Part shown: one piece after another, positions 13,495-21,357 of the stretch
How positions within the stretch are numbered: the first letter of the stretch is position 1
How the letters are laid out: each line of letters begins with the position of its first letter
From: JADJQU01 sp035490315
GTDB taxonomy: Bacteria; Planctomycetota; UBA1135; GCA-002686595
NCBI GenBank assembly: GCA_035490315.1
Contig: DATHET010000344.1
Span: forward strand, 1 to 33,732
DNA: 33,732 bases
Direction: 5' to 3'
Translations under genes and position numbers: made by a program
The notes under the pieces: model-generated
Told to the model about the DNA's origin: nothing
Seen by the model: the letters and a program-made list of their open reading frames with translations, nothing else
Database searches by the model: none

Positions 13495-13532
13495 GGGGTG
13501 AAAAAAGTCCGCGCGGGACCTCGCTTCACCCC
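13495..13532 (-). promoter_or_regulatory. Nested inverted repeats in the leader of the tRNA-tuf-rpo operon
   Basis: The outer arms GGGGTGAA (13525-13532) and TTCACCCC (13495-13502) are perfectly complementary. Between them lies a small hairpin GTCC/GGAC immediately followed by six U residues on the minus strand. A weak terminator-like hairpin that is overlapped by a longer competing stem, just downstream of the promoter and upstream of the first tRNA, resembles a transcription attenuator. This interpretation is not proven; the inner stem is only four base pairs. Confidence 0.4.
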
Positions 13533-13553
13533 TGGCGACATAGGGAGGGTGAG

Positions 13554-13581
13554 AAGATACGGAGCGCGACGCCCAGGTCAA
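13554..13581 (-). promoter_or_regulatory. Sigma-70-type promoter for the tRNA-tuf-ribosomal-rpoBC operon
   Basis: On the minus strand a TTGACC element (13576-13581) and a TATCTT element (13554-13559) are separated by 16 bases, about 90 bases upstream of tRNA-Thr(TGT). The match (5 of 6 at -35, 4 of 6 at -10) and the position before the first stable-RNA gene support it. It is the best promoter candidate for the whole downstream operon. Confidence 0.6.
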
Positions 13582-13626
13582 GCTTTGTCCGGCAAAATCC
13601 GTCCCGAAGGCCTGGCGCGGGCAGGT

Positions 13627-14775
13627 TCATAGCTCAGTCAGGCGTTTCTGGTAGGCCTGGTAGGCATCGCGCAACTCGCCAAGTGTGTCGCCGGCGAACT
13701 TGGCGAGGAAAGCGTCGGCCAGCTCGAGGGCGACCATCGCCTCCCCCACCACGCTGGCCGCGGGCACCGACGTGACGTCCGAGCGCTGGTAGGTCGCGCG
13801 GGTCGGCGCGCCGGTCTCGAAGTCGACCGTGTCCATGCCCATGCGCAGGGTCGGGATCGGCTTCATGGCGGCGCGGACGACCAGGTCCTCGCCGGTGGTC
13901 ATGCCGCCTTCGAGGCCGCCGGCGCGGTTGCTCGAGCGGGCGAAGCGGCCGAACGTGGCGCCCGGGCTGGCGGGAACGATCGCGTCGTGCACCTGGGAGC
14001 CCGGACGGCGCGCCGATTCGAAGCCGAGGCCGAACTCGACACCCTTGATCGCGGGGATCGAGAAAAGGGCCGCGCCCAGGCGCGCGGTCAGACGTTCGGC
14101 GCCGGAGTTGTAGCTGCCCAGGCCGGGGATCACGCCGCGGGCGCGCACCTCGAAGACTCCGCCGAGCGAATCTCCTGCTTCCCGAGCTTCGTCGACGAGC
14201 TTGCGCCAGGCCGGCTCGATCGCGGGATCGAGGCTGAAGAACTCACTGGCTTCGCGCAGCTCGACTCGGCGGTCTCGAGCCTCGCTCCAGGCGTCGGCCG
14301 AAGTCGCGCGACCGCCGAGTTCGACGACGTGGGCGAAGACCTCGACGCCGAAGGCCTCGATCAATTGCCGCGCGATCGCGGCCAGGGCGACTCTCGCGGC
14401 GGTCTCGCGGGCGCTGGCGCGCTCGAGCACCGCGCGCGGATCGCGCGCGCCGAGCTTCTGGCAACCCGCGAGGTCGGCATGCCCGGGCCGGGGGTTGGTC
14501 GGCACCGGCAGGCGCTCGATGGTCTGGTCCTTGTTCTCGATCAGGATCGCGATCGGCGAGCCGAGCGTGCGCCCCGCGCGCAGCCCGGAGATCAGCTCCG
14601 CGTGGTCGCGCTCGATTTTCATCCTGCCGCCGCGGCCGTACCCGCCCTGGCGCCGCGCGAGATCGCGGTCGATGCGCGCGAGGTCGAGCTCGAAGCCCGC
14701 CGGGAAGCCCTCGAGGATCGCGACCAGCCCGCGGCCGTGCGACTCCCCCGCCGTGCGCCAGGTGAGCCGGCTCAA
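13627..14775 (-). CDS. aroC: Chorismate synthase
   Basis: Chorismate synthase makes chorismate from 5-enolpyruvylshikimate-3-phosphate, the last common step to aromatic amino acids and folate, using reduced FMN. The product is 382 residues and starts SRLTWRTAGESHGRGLVAIL, the family's N-terminal active-site sequence. QGGYGRGGRM near residue 44 and RPGHADLAGCQK near 98 are further family motifs, and GGMTTGEDLVVRAAMKPIPT lies in the C-terminal half. The only start that fits the family is a TTG at 14775; no ATG or clear ribosome site is nearby. It is on the same strand as the tRNA operon, with 163 bases to the first tRNA. Its stop lies 46 bases upstream of the operon's -35 element, so the operon likely initiates independently. 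Confidence 0.93.
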   Translation of the reverse strand: MSRLTWRTAGESHGRGLVAILEGFPAGFELDLARIDRDLARRQGGYGRGGRMKIERDHAELISGLRAGRTLGSPIAILIENKDQTIERLPVPTNPRPGHADLAGCQKLGARDPRAVLERASARETAARVALAAIARQLIEAFGVEVFAHVVELGGRATSADAWSEARDRRVELREASEFFSLDPAIEPAWRKLVDEAREAGDSLGGVFEVRARGVIPGLGSYNSGAERLTARLGAALFSIPAIKGVEFGLGFESARRPGSQVHDAIVPASPGATFGRFARSSNRAGGLEGGMTTGEDLVVRAAMKPIPTLRMGMDTVDFETGAPTRATYQRSDVTSVPAASVVGEAMVALELADAFLAKFAGDTLGELRDAYQAYQKRLTEL

Positions 14776-14835
14776 GGCAGGGACTGCGCGAAGCCGCGCG
14801 AGGAACAGCGGGACGCTCGTCGCTTCATCGAGGCA

Positions 14836-14859
14836 GGAGCATAGCGACGGCGCTGCTCC
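14836..14859 (-). terminator. Hairpin after the cytochrome cluster
   Basis: GGAGCA (14836-14841) and TGCTCC (14854-14859) form a six-base stem that can be extended by three inner pairs with a small bulge. It lies 29 bases after the decaheme gene and before aroC on the same strand. No U-run is visible. It could end or slow transcription of the cytochrome operon, but read-through into aroC remains possible. Confidence 0.35.
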
Positions 14860-14887
14860 GCATGGCTGTGCTTGCAGCCTCGAGCGC

Positions 14888-17770
14888 TCAGCGGACCTTG
14901 TGGGAGAGCTCGACTTCGTTGGCGCGGCCAGGGTCGTGGCAGACGCCGCAGACTTCGAGCCCCGCGGGTGTCGTCTGCAGGCCGATGTGTCCGAGAGCCT
15001 GGGCGGAATCGTGGCAGGTGCCGCAGGCGGCCTTCCAGGCCTGGACCGGCTGAGTCTGCTGCGTCGGGTGGTTGCGATCGGCGGGGATGATCCAGGCCGT
15101 GTTCCCGATGCCGTGGCACTTCTCGCAGTTCTGCGTCGCGCCCGGCATCGCCGGGAAAAGGATCTTCGCGTAGCTGTTCGCGGTGAAATTGTCGGGGTAA
15201 GGCGCGGGGCCGGAACCGATCACGCTGAACGGACTCTGGAGCTGCGACCCGCGGTGGATCTTGTGCACCATGGTCCTGAAATTCACGGTCACGCCCGGCG
15301 TGGCCGGCGCGTTGGCCGCGACGTAGCGCGGTCGGTCCTCCGCTCCCGCGTTGCCGTGGCAGGCGATGCAGGCATCGAAGCCGCGGACGGTTCCGTCGTG
15401 GAACCAGAAGTCCTGGTGGCAGGCGTAGCAGTTGTCCTTCGAGCTGATCAGGTCGTAGGGCTCGATCGCGGCGGCCGATCCGACGAGCAGGTCCTGGCTC
15501 GCCGCGGGCGAGACGAGCAGGTAGTTGATCGGCTGTCCGGGAGGGAAGTACTGCTTCTCGAAATTGCCCCAGAGGCTGATGCGGTAGGTGCCGTCGACCA
15601 GCGACTTGCCTGTCCACTCGCCGAACGTCTCATCGAGATCCGGCGAGTCGTTGGCGGACAAGGGATACGTCTGCGGCACGACGAAATCCGTCCAGTACGA
15701 AGCGAGCACCGCCGCGCCGGCCCCGAACTCCTGCAATTCGGTGATCGTTCCCGTCGCGGGCACCAGGGCATAGGCCTGGTTCTGCGTCTTCTGCTGCAGG
15801 CTGACCTCGAGCACCTGCGCGCCGGCTGCGTGAACTCGCGCGAGCCCCGGCGCGAAGCTCGGCGTCTGCGGCGAGGAGAACCACAGCCGCGAGCCGTCGA
15901 CGAATTGGATCTGCGCGTACTCCTCGAAACCCGCGACGCCGTCGTCGATCACCAGGAAATCCCCGCGGTCGAATCCGCTCGCGTTCGCGACGTCGACGAA
16001 GTTCGCCGGCGCAGCCGTCGCGGCGACCAGGCTCGACGATCCTCCCGCCGTGCCCTGGCGCACGAGCACTTTCGTCTGGGCCGAAAGCAGGTGCGGCGCG
16101 AAGGCCGTCGCGAACACGTCGCCGTTCGCGGCGCTGGAATGGCCGAGCAGCTCGAGCTGGCGCAGCTCCGGCAGATTGATCGTGAAGGGCTGGCTGAATC
16201 CGAGAAGCTGTGTCGGGATCTCGGTCTGCAAGACGAGGTTCGAGTTGCGCGTCGGGCCGGAGAGAACGGCGGTGATCGACTTCAACGTCGATGCATCCAC
16301 GTCCGCGCCCGTGTCGTCGGTGACCGCGAAGCTCAGCGCGATCTTCTCGCCGGGATCGAAGCGGCCGTCCTGGTTGGCGGTGCCCGCCTCGCTCACTGAC
16401 CGCAGATCGAAGTGGATGTCGTTCGCGAAGAACTGGCCCGTGGTCTTCTCGAGCAACGGGTGCGTGTGCGTGTCGATCACCGCGTAAGTGCCGTTGGTGC
16501 GCTCGTGGCAGGTGTTGCACAACGAATCGTCGACGGTCTGCACCGGATCCATGCTCGCGCCGTTCGACACGTAGAAGCGCGTCCAGTCGACGTCGTCGTG
16601 GCAGGCACCGCAGGCCGCGCGGCTGGGTTGGACATTGACCAGGTCGCCTTGCGCCGGAGCTTGCAGGGGACCCGCGCCATCGGGATCTCCGTGGCAGACC
16701 AGGCACTTCGTGATCCCGCGCAGCATCTCGTCTTCCTGCGCGCGCTGCGCGGGCCCGAGCTGGCTGTACTCGAAATCGCGCGGCATGGGGACCGTGCGGT
16801 TGGGCCACACGGGGAAGCCGACGCTGGAAAAATCCTTCGCGACCAGGTGCTCGTCCACCAGGACGTAGGGCCGGGGCGTCTGCGTGTAATCGCGCGAGCC
16901 GTCGACCTTCGTGCCGACACCGAGCACCGAAGGCAGGTGTCGCGCGTTGTGCAGCTTGTGGAACATGACGCGCGAGTTGATCGTGACGCCCGGCGTGCCG
17001 CCCGCGACGTTGGGATCGTTGCGATCCTCGGCGCCCGTCGTGTGGCACATCAGGCACAAGGTCACGTTCCTGCGCGTGCCGTCGTGGGCCTCGAGCCGGG
17101 CGTGGCATTGGTTGCAGTTGGCAAGCGTCGTCACCTGGCGCGGCGTGAGCGCAGTCGCTCCGGCGAAGCGGAAATCCGCCGCAGTCTCGCCGACGTCGAG
17201 GAAAGGCTCGGAGGCGACCGTGTATTTCCACACGAACGAAAGGCCGACCGTGTAGGTCCCGGCGAGCAGCGGCTGGCCCGCGAGCTCTCCGTCGCTGGCG
17301 CCGAAGCTCGGTGAATCGTTGAACGGCCGCAGATAGCGCGCCGGGAGCGGATCGTCGAAGGTGTAGCTGTAATTCCCGCCGCCGTGGTGGACGGCGCGCG
17401 CCTTCAGGTCGCTCTGCTCCGCGATCACACGCTGGTAATTGAACGTGGGCCCGGACACGAGGGCGCGCGCCAGATCCATCTCCGCCACGCCCCAGGGCGC
17501 GCCGGATTTCTGCTTCAGCGTGAAGTGCACGGAGATGCGATCGCCGGTCTGGAAGGATCCGTCGCTGCCGCTCGCGCCCGTGAGGCCCGTGACCACGACC
17601 TCGACTCCGGGAGGATCCTCGTCCGCATCGAGATCGGTCGTGGTGAGCGCGGGCGGCGGAGCCACGCTCGCTCCTCCCCCGCCGCCTCCGCTGCAACTCG
17701 CGAGCAGCGCGAGGATGCACGCGACGGCGAGGAGCAGCGACTTCGCGCTCACAGGTGACACAGCGTGCAT
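14888..17770 (-). CDS. OmcA/MtrC-type decaheme c-type cytochrome, outer-surface lipoprotein
   Basis: This 960-residue protein looks like the surface terminal reductase of an extracellular electron transfer conduit. It has a lipoprotein signal with lipobox LLASC followed by a Gly run. Ten CXXCH motifs fall in two blocks of five: residues 219-422 (CNQCH, CLMCH, CLVCH, CGACH, CNTCH) and 781-945 (CYACH, CIACH, CEKCH, CGTCH, CGVCH). The non-haem regions (about 35-215 and 425-775) read as beta-rich. This is the domain I-II-III-IV layout of MtrC/OmcA, but the middle domain is much larger and the protein exceeds the usual 650-750 residues. The ATG at 17770 lies inside the last haem codons of the upstream cytochrome, after AAGGGGGA. 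Exposure on the cell surface is inferred from the family. Confidence 0.93.
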   Translation of the reverse strand: MHAVSPVSAKSLLLAVACILALLASCSGGGGGGASVAPPPALTTTDLDADEDPPGVEVVVTGLTGASGSDGSFQTGDRISVHFTLKQKSGAPWGVAEMDLARALVSGPTFNYQRVIAEQSDLKARAVHHGGGNYSYTFDDPLPARYLRPFNDSPSFGASDGELAGQPLLAGTYTVGLSFVWKYTVASEPFLDVGETAADFRFAGATALTPRQVTTLANCNQCHARLEAHDGTRRNVTLCLMCHTTGAEDRNDPNVAGGTPGVTINSRVMFHKLHNARHLPSVLGVGTKVDGSRDYTQTPRPYVLVDEHLVAKDFSSVGFPVWPNRTVPMPRDFEYSQLGPAQRAQEDEMLRGITKCLVCHGDPDGAGPLQAPAQGDLVNVQPSRAACGACHDDVDWTRFYVSNGASMDPVQTVDDSLCNTCHERTNGTYAVIDTHTHPLLEKTTGQFFANDIHFDLRSVSEAGTANQDGRFDPGEKIALSFAVTDDTGADVDASTLKSITAVLSGPTRNSNLVLQTEIPTQLLGFSQPFTINLPELRQLELLGHSSAANGDVFATAFAPHLLSAQTKVLVRQGTAGGSSSLVAATAAPANFVDVANASGFDRGDFLVIDDGVAGFEEYAQIQFVDGSRLWFSSPQTPSFAPGLARVHAAGAQVLEVSLQQKTQNQAYALVPATGTITELQEFGAGAAVLASYWTDFVVPQTYPLSANDSPDLDETFGEWTGKSLVDGTYRISLWGNFEKQYFPPGQPINYLLVSPAASQDLLVGSAAAIEPYDLISSKDNCYACHQDFWFHDGTVRGFDACIACHGNAGAEDRPRYVAANAPATPGVTVNFRTMVHKIHRGSQLQSPFSVIGSGPAPYPDNFTANSYAKILFPAMPGATQNCEKCHGIGNTAWIIPADRNHPTQQTQPVQAWKAACGTCHDSAQALGHIGLQTTPAGLEVCGVCHDPGRANEVELSHKVR

Positions 17771-18792
17771 TCGTCCCCCTTGTCCACATGGGGCAGCGGA
17801 GCGCTGAGACCGTGGCACTGGCGGCAATTCATCGCCGGGTTGTGCACCGGAATCGGCGGGATCGGGTTGAGCGGCAGGGGCGTCGCCTGCAAATGACTCG
17901 GCGTGTCCTTGTGGCAGACGATGCAGCCCTCTGACGGCAGCGGGAAGTGGCAGGTCAAGCAGTGCGTGTCCTTCGGCGCGCCCCACAAGCCGCGGTGGCT
18001 CATCGGCAGGACTTCCGCGTGACAGGTCTCGCAGGAATCGGGCTCGTGACACGTGGCGCAGCTCTGGCGATCCATCATCGCGGCCACGCCGTGCCCGCGC
18101 ATGCGGAAGAAATTGTTGTGGCTCCGCGGCGGCTCGTCGCGATGGCAGGTGATGCACAGCGATTCCTTGTGGCAGAGGGCGCAGTTGTCGCCGGTCATCT
18201 CCGAGTGCGCGCGCACCACCTGTCCGTGCATCTGCTTCCAGTTCCGCTGGTGGCTCGCCGGCGCCTGGTCGTCGCGGATCTGCGTGTGGCAGGTCGCGCA
18301 GGCGTTGGCCACCTGGCGCTGCGCGTGGCAGTCGACACAGCGCTCCATCGTCACGGCGATCTCGGGGCCGATGGCCTGGTTGGACTCGATCCCCGCGTGG
18401 CAAGCCTTGCAGTCCTGCTTCGCCGTGACGTGCCTCTTGTGCGAGAAGACCTGCTCTTCGTCGAGCTTGCTCTCGTGCGCAGCCTTGAAGCGGCCCGCTT
18501 CGAACAGCGACGCGACACGCCTTTCCGGCGGCTTGGCCGCGTCGATCGTCTCGTGGCAGGCCGAGCAGGTGTCGAGCGAGGGCATGCCGGGATCGTCGGA
18601 CACGTCGGCGCTCTCGTGGCAGCTCACGCAGTCCAGTCCTTCCTGGGACACGTGCACCTGGTGGCTGAAGGCGTAGCGCGTCCCACCCGGCACCCCAAGT
18701 CGATCGAGGAGCACGCAACCCGCGCCCGCGATGGTCATGGTCAAGGCCAGCAATCGCCCCGGCCACTTCGATTTCGGTCTCAGAAGCTCCAT
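17749..18792 (-). CDS. 13-heme c-type cytochrome lipoprotein (MtrA-like position in the conduit)
   Basis: This 347-residue multihaem cytochrome has a lipoprotein-type signal (LALTMTIAGAGC) and thirteen CXXCH motifs between residues 55 and 346, the last only one residue from the C-terminus. That is about one haem per 23 residues with almost no other fold, the signature of a haem wire such as MtrA (ten haems, about 330 residues). It lies between the porin and the decaheme surface cytochrome and overlaps both (13 bases with the porin, 22 with the decaheme gene), so the three are probably made as one unit. I infer that it threads the porin and passes electrons outward; the lipid would tether it to the inner leaflet of the outer membrane. 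MtrA itself is soluble, so the lipobox is a difference. Sequence homology to MtrA was not tested. Confidence 0.88.
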   Translation of the reverse strand: MELLRPKSKWPGRLLALTMTIAGAGCVLLDRLGVPGGTRYAFSHQVHVSQEGLDCVSCHESADVSDDPGMPSLDTCSACHETIDAAKPPERRVASLFEAGRFKAAHESKLDEEQVFSHKRHVTAKQDCKACHAGIESNQAIGPEIAVTMERCVDCHAQRQVANACATCHTQIRDDQAPASHQRNWKQMHGQVVRAHSEMTGDNCALCHKESLCITCHRDEPPRSHNNFFRMRGHGVAAMMDRQSCATCHEPDSCETCHAEVLPMSHRGLWGAPKDTHCLTCHFPLPSEGCIVCHKDTPSHLQATPLPLNPIPPIPVHNPAMNCRQCHGLSAPLPHVDKGDECTLCHL

Positions 18793-20240
18793 CGCGCCCC
18801 CAATCGAAGTGTCTGGAAATCGCCGAACTCGCTGTCCTCGAATTCGTAGCGGAGATCGAAGGCGCTGGCGCTCGACTCCTTCCAGCGCAAGGCGAGGTAG
18901 TAGGTGCGCACGTCGTCTCGCTCCTCGATCGAGAAGAGATCGTACTTGAAGAGCGAATAGTAGCTGCCGATCGAAGCGTCGACGCCAGAGCCGAAAGGCC
19001 GCGAGAGGTCGGCGCCCCAGGTCTCGATCTGTGTGTCCGGGCTGTTCCAGACCTCGCCGGTCAAGCTCAAGGAGAGCTGCAGCGGCAGCGGCTCGCCGAT
19101 CGTGGCCGTCACGAAGCTGCGCTCGAAGTCGCGGTTGAACTGGCCGATGTCGGAATCGTCGGATACACGCCGCACATCCGCGCCGCCCTGCAGCAGGAGC
19201 GAATCGCCGAGGGCCTTCGAGACCAGGAGTCGCCCCTGGCGGTAGGGAAACTGCTCGAGCAGCGTCGCGAAGAACGGGTCGACGTCGAGCGCCAGGCTGT
19301 GCTGGGTGCGCAGCAGCTCGAAGTAGGAGACGAAGACCGTCCACTCGTGGCGCGGGTCGTACCAGGTGGCCTGCAGTCGCGCATCGCGGGGTCGCTCCTC
19401 GAGGTGCGTGTACTTGCCTTCGACCCGCAAAGCCGGACTCAACTGCTGCCACAGTCCCAAGGAGAAGAGGTCGTTCTCGTGCTTCGCCAGGCGCGTCTCG
19501 TCCTCGAGGTGCATCCAGTCCGCGCGCAGGCGGCCGTTCTTCCACGGATGGTCCTCGGCGAACGCGCCGAGGATCGAGTCACCGCTCGAAGAAGACTCGA
19601 AGAAATGGACCGGGACGCCCCCATACAGGCCGATCTGCAGCTTGTGCTTCCCCGCCGCGCGCGTCTGCGCGCTCGCTCCGTCGAACCACGCGAGCTCGGG
19701 CGTCAGGTAATCGATCTGGCGGCCGATCCGCAGTCGCTCGAGATGGCCGGGCTTGGGCGACTCCGGCTGGTAGTCGGCCCAGGCGTGGTAGAGCCGCGCC
19801 GTCAAGCTGTGGTCGATGGTGTCGTCGAGACTGAAGAAGGGATCGGAAGACGTCGCTCCATCGAGATCGACGCCGCCGCGCGCGAGCAGGTGGGCCGTGA
19901 TCCGATCTTTTTTCGCGTCGCCGAAATCCAGTCCGAGCAGCAGGTCGAGATCGTGGTCGTCCTGTCCATCCGTGGTGCGACCGCGGTAGCGGACCGAGGT
20001 GTAGCCATGGACGAGCGAGCTCGATTTCGCAGCGCCTGGCGCAACTGGAGATGTCGCAGGAGCAGCCGATTCCGCGGCGGGATCCGCTGCGCTGGTCGCC
20101 GCAGCCTCGAGGCTCGACGCATCCGCCGATTTCACGGCGATCGGAGCCGCGTCGGATTCCTGCCGCGGCCCGCGACAGGCGCACAGGCCGGTTGCGAGCA
20201 CGAGCAGGGCACAGCGGCGGCCTGAACTTCCGTGGAACAT
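18780..20240 (-). CDS. Outer-membrane beta-barrel protein, porin of the cytochrome conduit
   Basis: The 486-residue protein has an N-terminal hydrophobic signal ending LCAC, an imperfect lipobox, then an Ala/Ser/Pro-rich linker to about residue 72. From there it consists of alternating polar and hydrophobic strands with many aromatic residues, and ends RLGARWSF; a terminal Phe is the usual signal for barrel assembly. This is the expected partner (MtrB/OmbB role) for the following 13-heme cytochrome. At roughly 415 barrel residues it is closer in size to Geobacter OmbB than to Shewanella MtrB (about 700). It begins 36 bases after the pentaheme gene, and its stop overlaps the start of the 13-heme gene by 13 bases. 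No MtrB-specific motif is recognised, so the porin role rests on context and barrel features. Confidence 0.75.
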   Translation of the reverse strand: MFHGSSGRRCALLVLATGLCACRGPRQESDAAPIAVKSADASSLEAAATSAADPAAESAAPATSPVAPGAAKSSSLVHGYTSVRYRGRTTDGQDDHDLDLLLGLDFGDAKKDRITAHLLARGGVDLDGATSSDPFFSLDDTIDHSLTARLYHAWADYQPESPKPGHLERLRIGRQIDYLTPELAWFDGASAQTRAAGKHKLQIGLYGGVPVHFFESSSSGDSILGAFAEDHPWKNGRLRADWMHLEDETRLAKHENDLFSLGLWQQLSPALRVEGKYTHLEERPRDARLQATWYDPRHEWTVFVSYFELLRTQHSLALDVDPFFATLLEQFPYRQGRLLVSKALGDSLLLQGGADVRRVSDDSDIGQFNRDFERSFVTATIGEPLPLQLSLSLTGEVWNSPDTQIETWGADLSRPFGSGVDASIGSYYSLFKYDLFSIEERDDVRTYYLALRWKESSASAFDLRYEFEDSEFGDFQTLRLGARWSF

Positions 20241-20276
20241 CCCTGGTCGATCGTGGAAGGAAGCGCTCGAGAGACT

Positions 20277-21347
20277 CTATTTCCCCGCCGGCGCGAGGAC
20301 TTCGTCGAGGAACTGGACCGGTTTCTCGAGCCTGGGATCGTGGTGCATCCCGACCAGGCGGACCTGCGCGCCCACGCCATCGAGGACCAGGTCGACGGAT
20401 TGATCGACGGGCAGATGGGCGCGCGCGTCGAAGACCTGCTTCTTCTCCGCGACGACTTTCCCGTTCGCATCCAGGACGCTCGCGGTGAACTCGAGGCTGC
20501 GGCCGATCAGACCCGGCACGCGGTGAGCGATCGCGTTGCGGATCGTGACCACGCTCTTGCCGGCTTCGATCTTCAACGAGACTTCGAAGGCCTGGCGCAG
20601 GAACGCCGGATCGCGCGGCGTCTGAGTCGCGTGGCTGCGGCCCTTCTGCGGCGGCGCTTCGCTGCCCGCCGCCACCGCGGTCGAGTTCCCGGCCGGCGCA
20701 TTGGCCCAGGAACGCTCGACGCTCGCCCAGTGACAGCCGACGCAGGAGCGACCGCGCGCGGCCTGGTTCGAGCTCTCGAAGTCCTTCGCCACGCCGATCA
20801 CCGGCCCGATGTTGATCCGGTGGCAGGAAAGACACAGGGCCGTGCTGCCCGCGTCGACCATCGAATCCGCGCGCTGCGAGGCGTGCGCGCTGGTCGCGTG
20901 TCCCCAGGGACCGAGGATCTTGCCCTCGGGCCCGAGGTGGCAGGTCTCGCAGGAAACTCCGTGCTCCCACGGATCTTCCTTCGTGTCCGCCCGCGCTTCG
21001 GGCTTCGCGCCGAGCTGTCCCAGGTGCAGCGGCTTGGGAATGTGGCAGCCGTGACACGCCTCGGGCCGCGCCTTCCCCCCGATCTCCTCGCGGTAGATCG
21101 GATCGACCCAGGCGAGACCGTGGGTCGTCGCGGCCCACTCGTCCGCCACTTCGGTGTGGCATTGCGCGCAGCTGTACGTCTCGAGATGCTCGAGCTTGGC
21201 AATGCGCCCGTCGGGCACGGGCTTCGGCGTCTCGAGCACGAGCACCTTGGTCTGCGCGGGCTTCGGAGCCTTCCCACCTTCCTGTAAGGCAAGCGCGGTC
21301 GAAACGGTGGCGAGCATCAGGCCGGCGAGCAACAGGTTCATTCGCAT
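20277..21347 (-). CDS. Pentaheme c-type cytochrome, cytochrome c554-like, periplasmic
   Basis: This exported protein of 356 residues has a signal peptide (LLLAGLMLATVSTALA) and five CXXCH motifs between residues 60 and 206: CAQCH, CHGCH, CETCH, CLSCH and CVGCH. The arrangement (CAQCHTEVADEW, EACHGCHIPKP, GVSCETCHLGPEG) resembles the cytochrome c554/NrfA-like superfamily. The region after residue 240 has no haem sites and reads as a beta-sandwich (NAIAHRVPGLIGRSLEF), seen in several multihaem cytochromes. It is encoded between the TlpA-like gene (10 bases away) and the porin (36 bases away). It probably carries electrons in the periplasm from the quinol pool or other carriers to the 13-heme wire; this is inference from position. 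An enzymatic role cannot be excluded. Confidence 0.85.
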   Translation of the reverse strand: MRMNLLLAGLMLATVSTALALQEGGKAPKPAQTKVLVLETPKPVPDGRIAKLEHLETYSCAQCHTEVADEWAATTHGLAWVDPIYREEIGGKARPEACHGCHIPKPLHLGQLGAKPEARADTKEDPWEHGVSCETCHLGPEGKILGPWGHATSAHASQRADSMVDAGSTALCLSCHRINIGPVIGVAKDFESSNQAARGRSCVGCHWASVERSWANAPAGNSTAVAAGSEAPPQKGRSHATQTPRDPAFLRQAFEVSLKIEAGKSVVTIRNAIAHRVPGLIGRSLEFTASVLDANGKVVAEKKQVFDARAHLPVDQSVDLVLDGVGAQVRLVGMHHDPRLEKPVQFLDEVLAPAGK

Positions 21348-21357
21348 CGCATCACGC

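Noticed and set aside
17771..18766. In-frame extension of the decaheme gene upstream of 17770.
   Set aside because: It lies within the 13-heme gene in another frame. The lipoprotein signal starting at 17770 is convincing.
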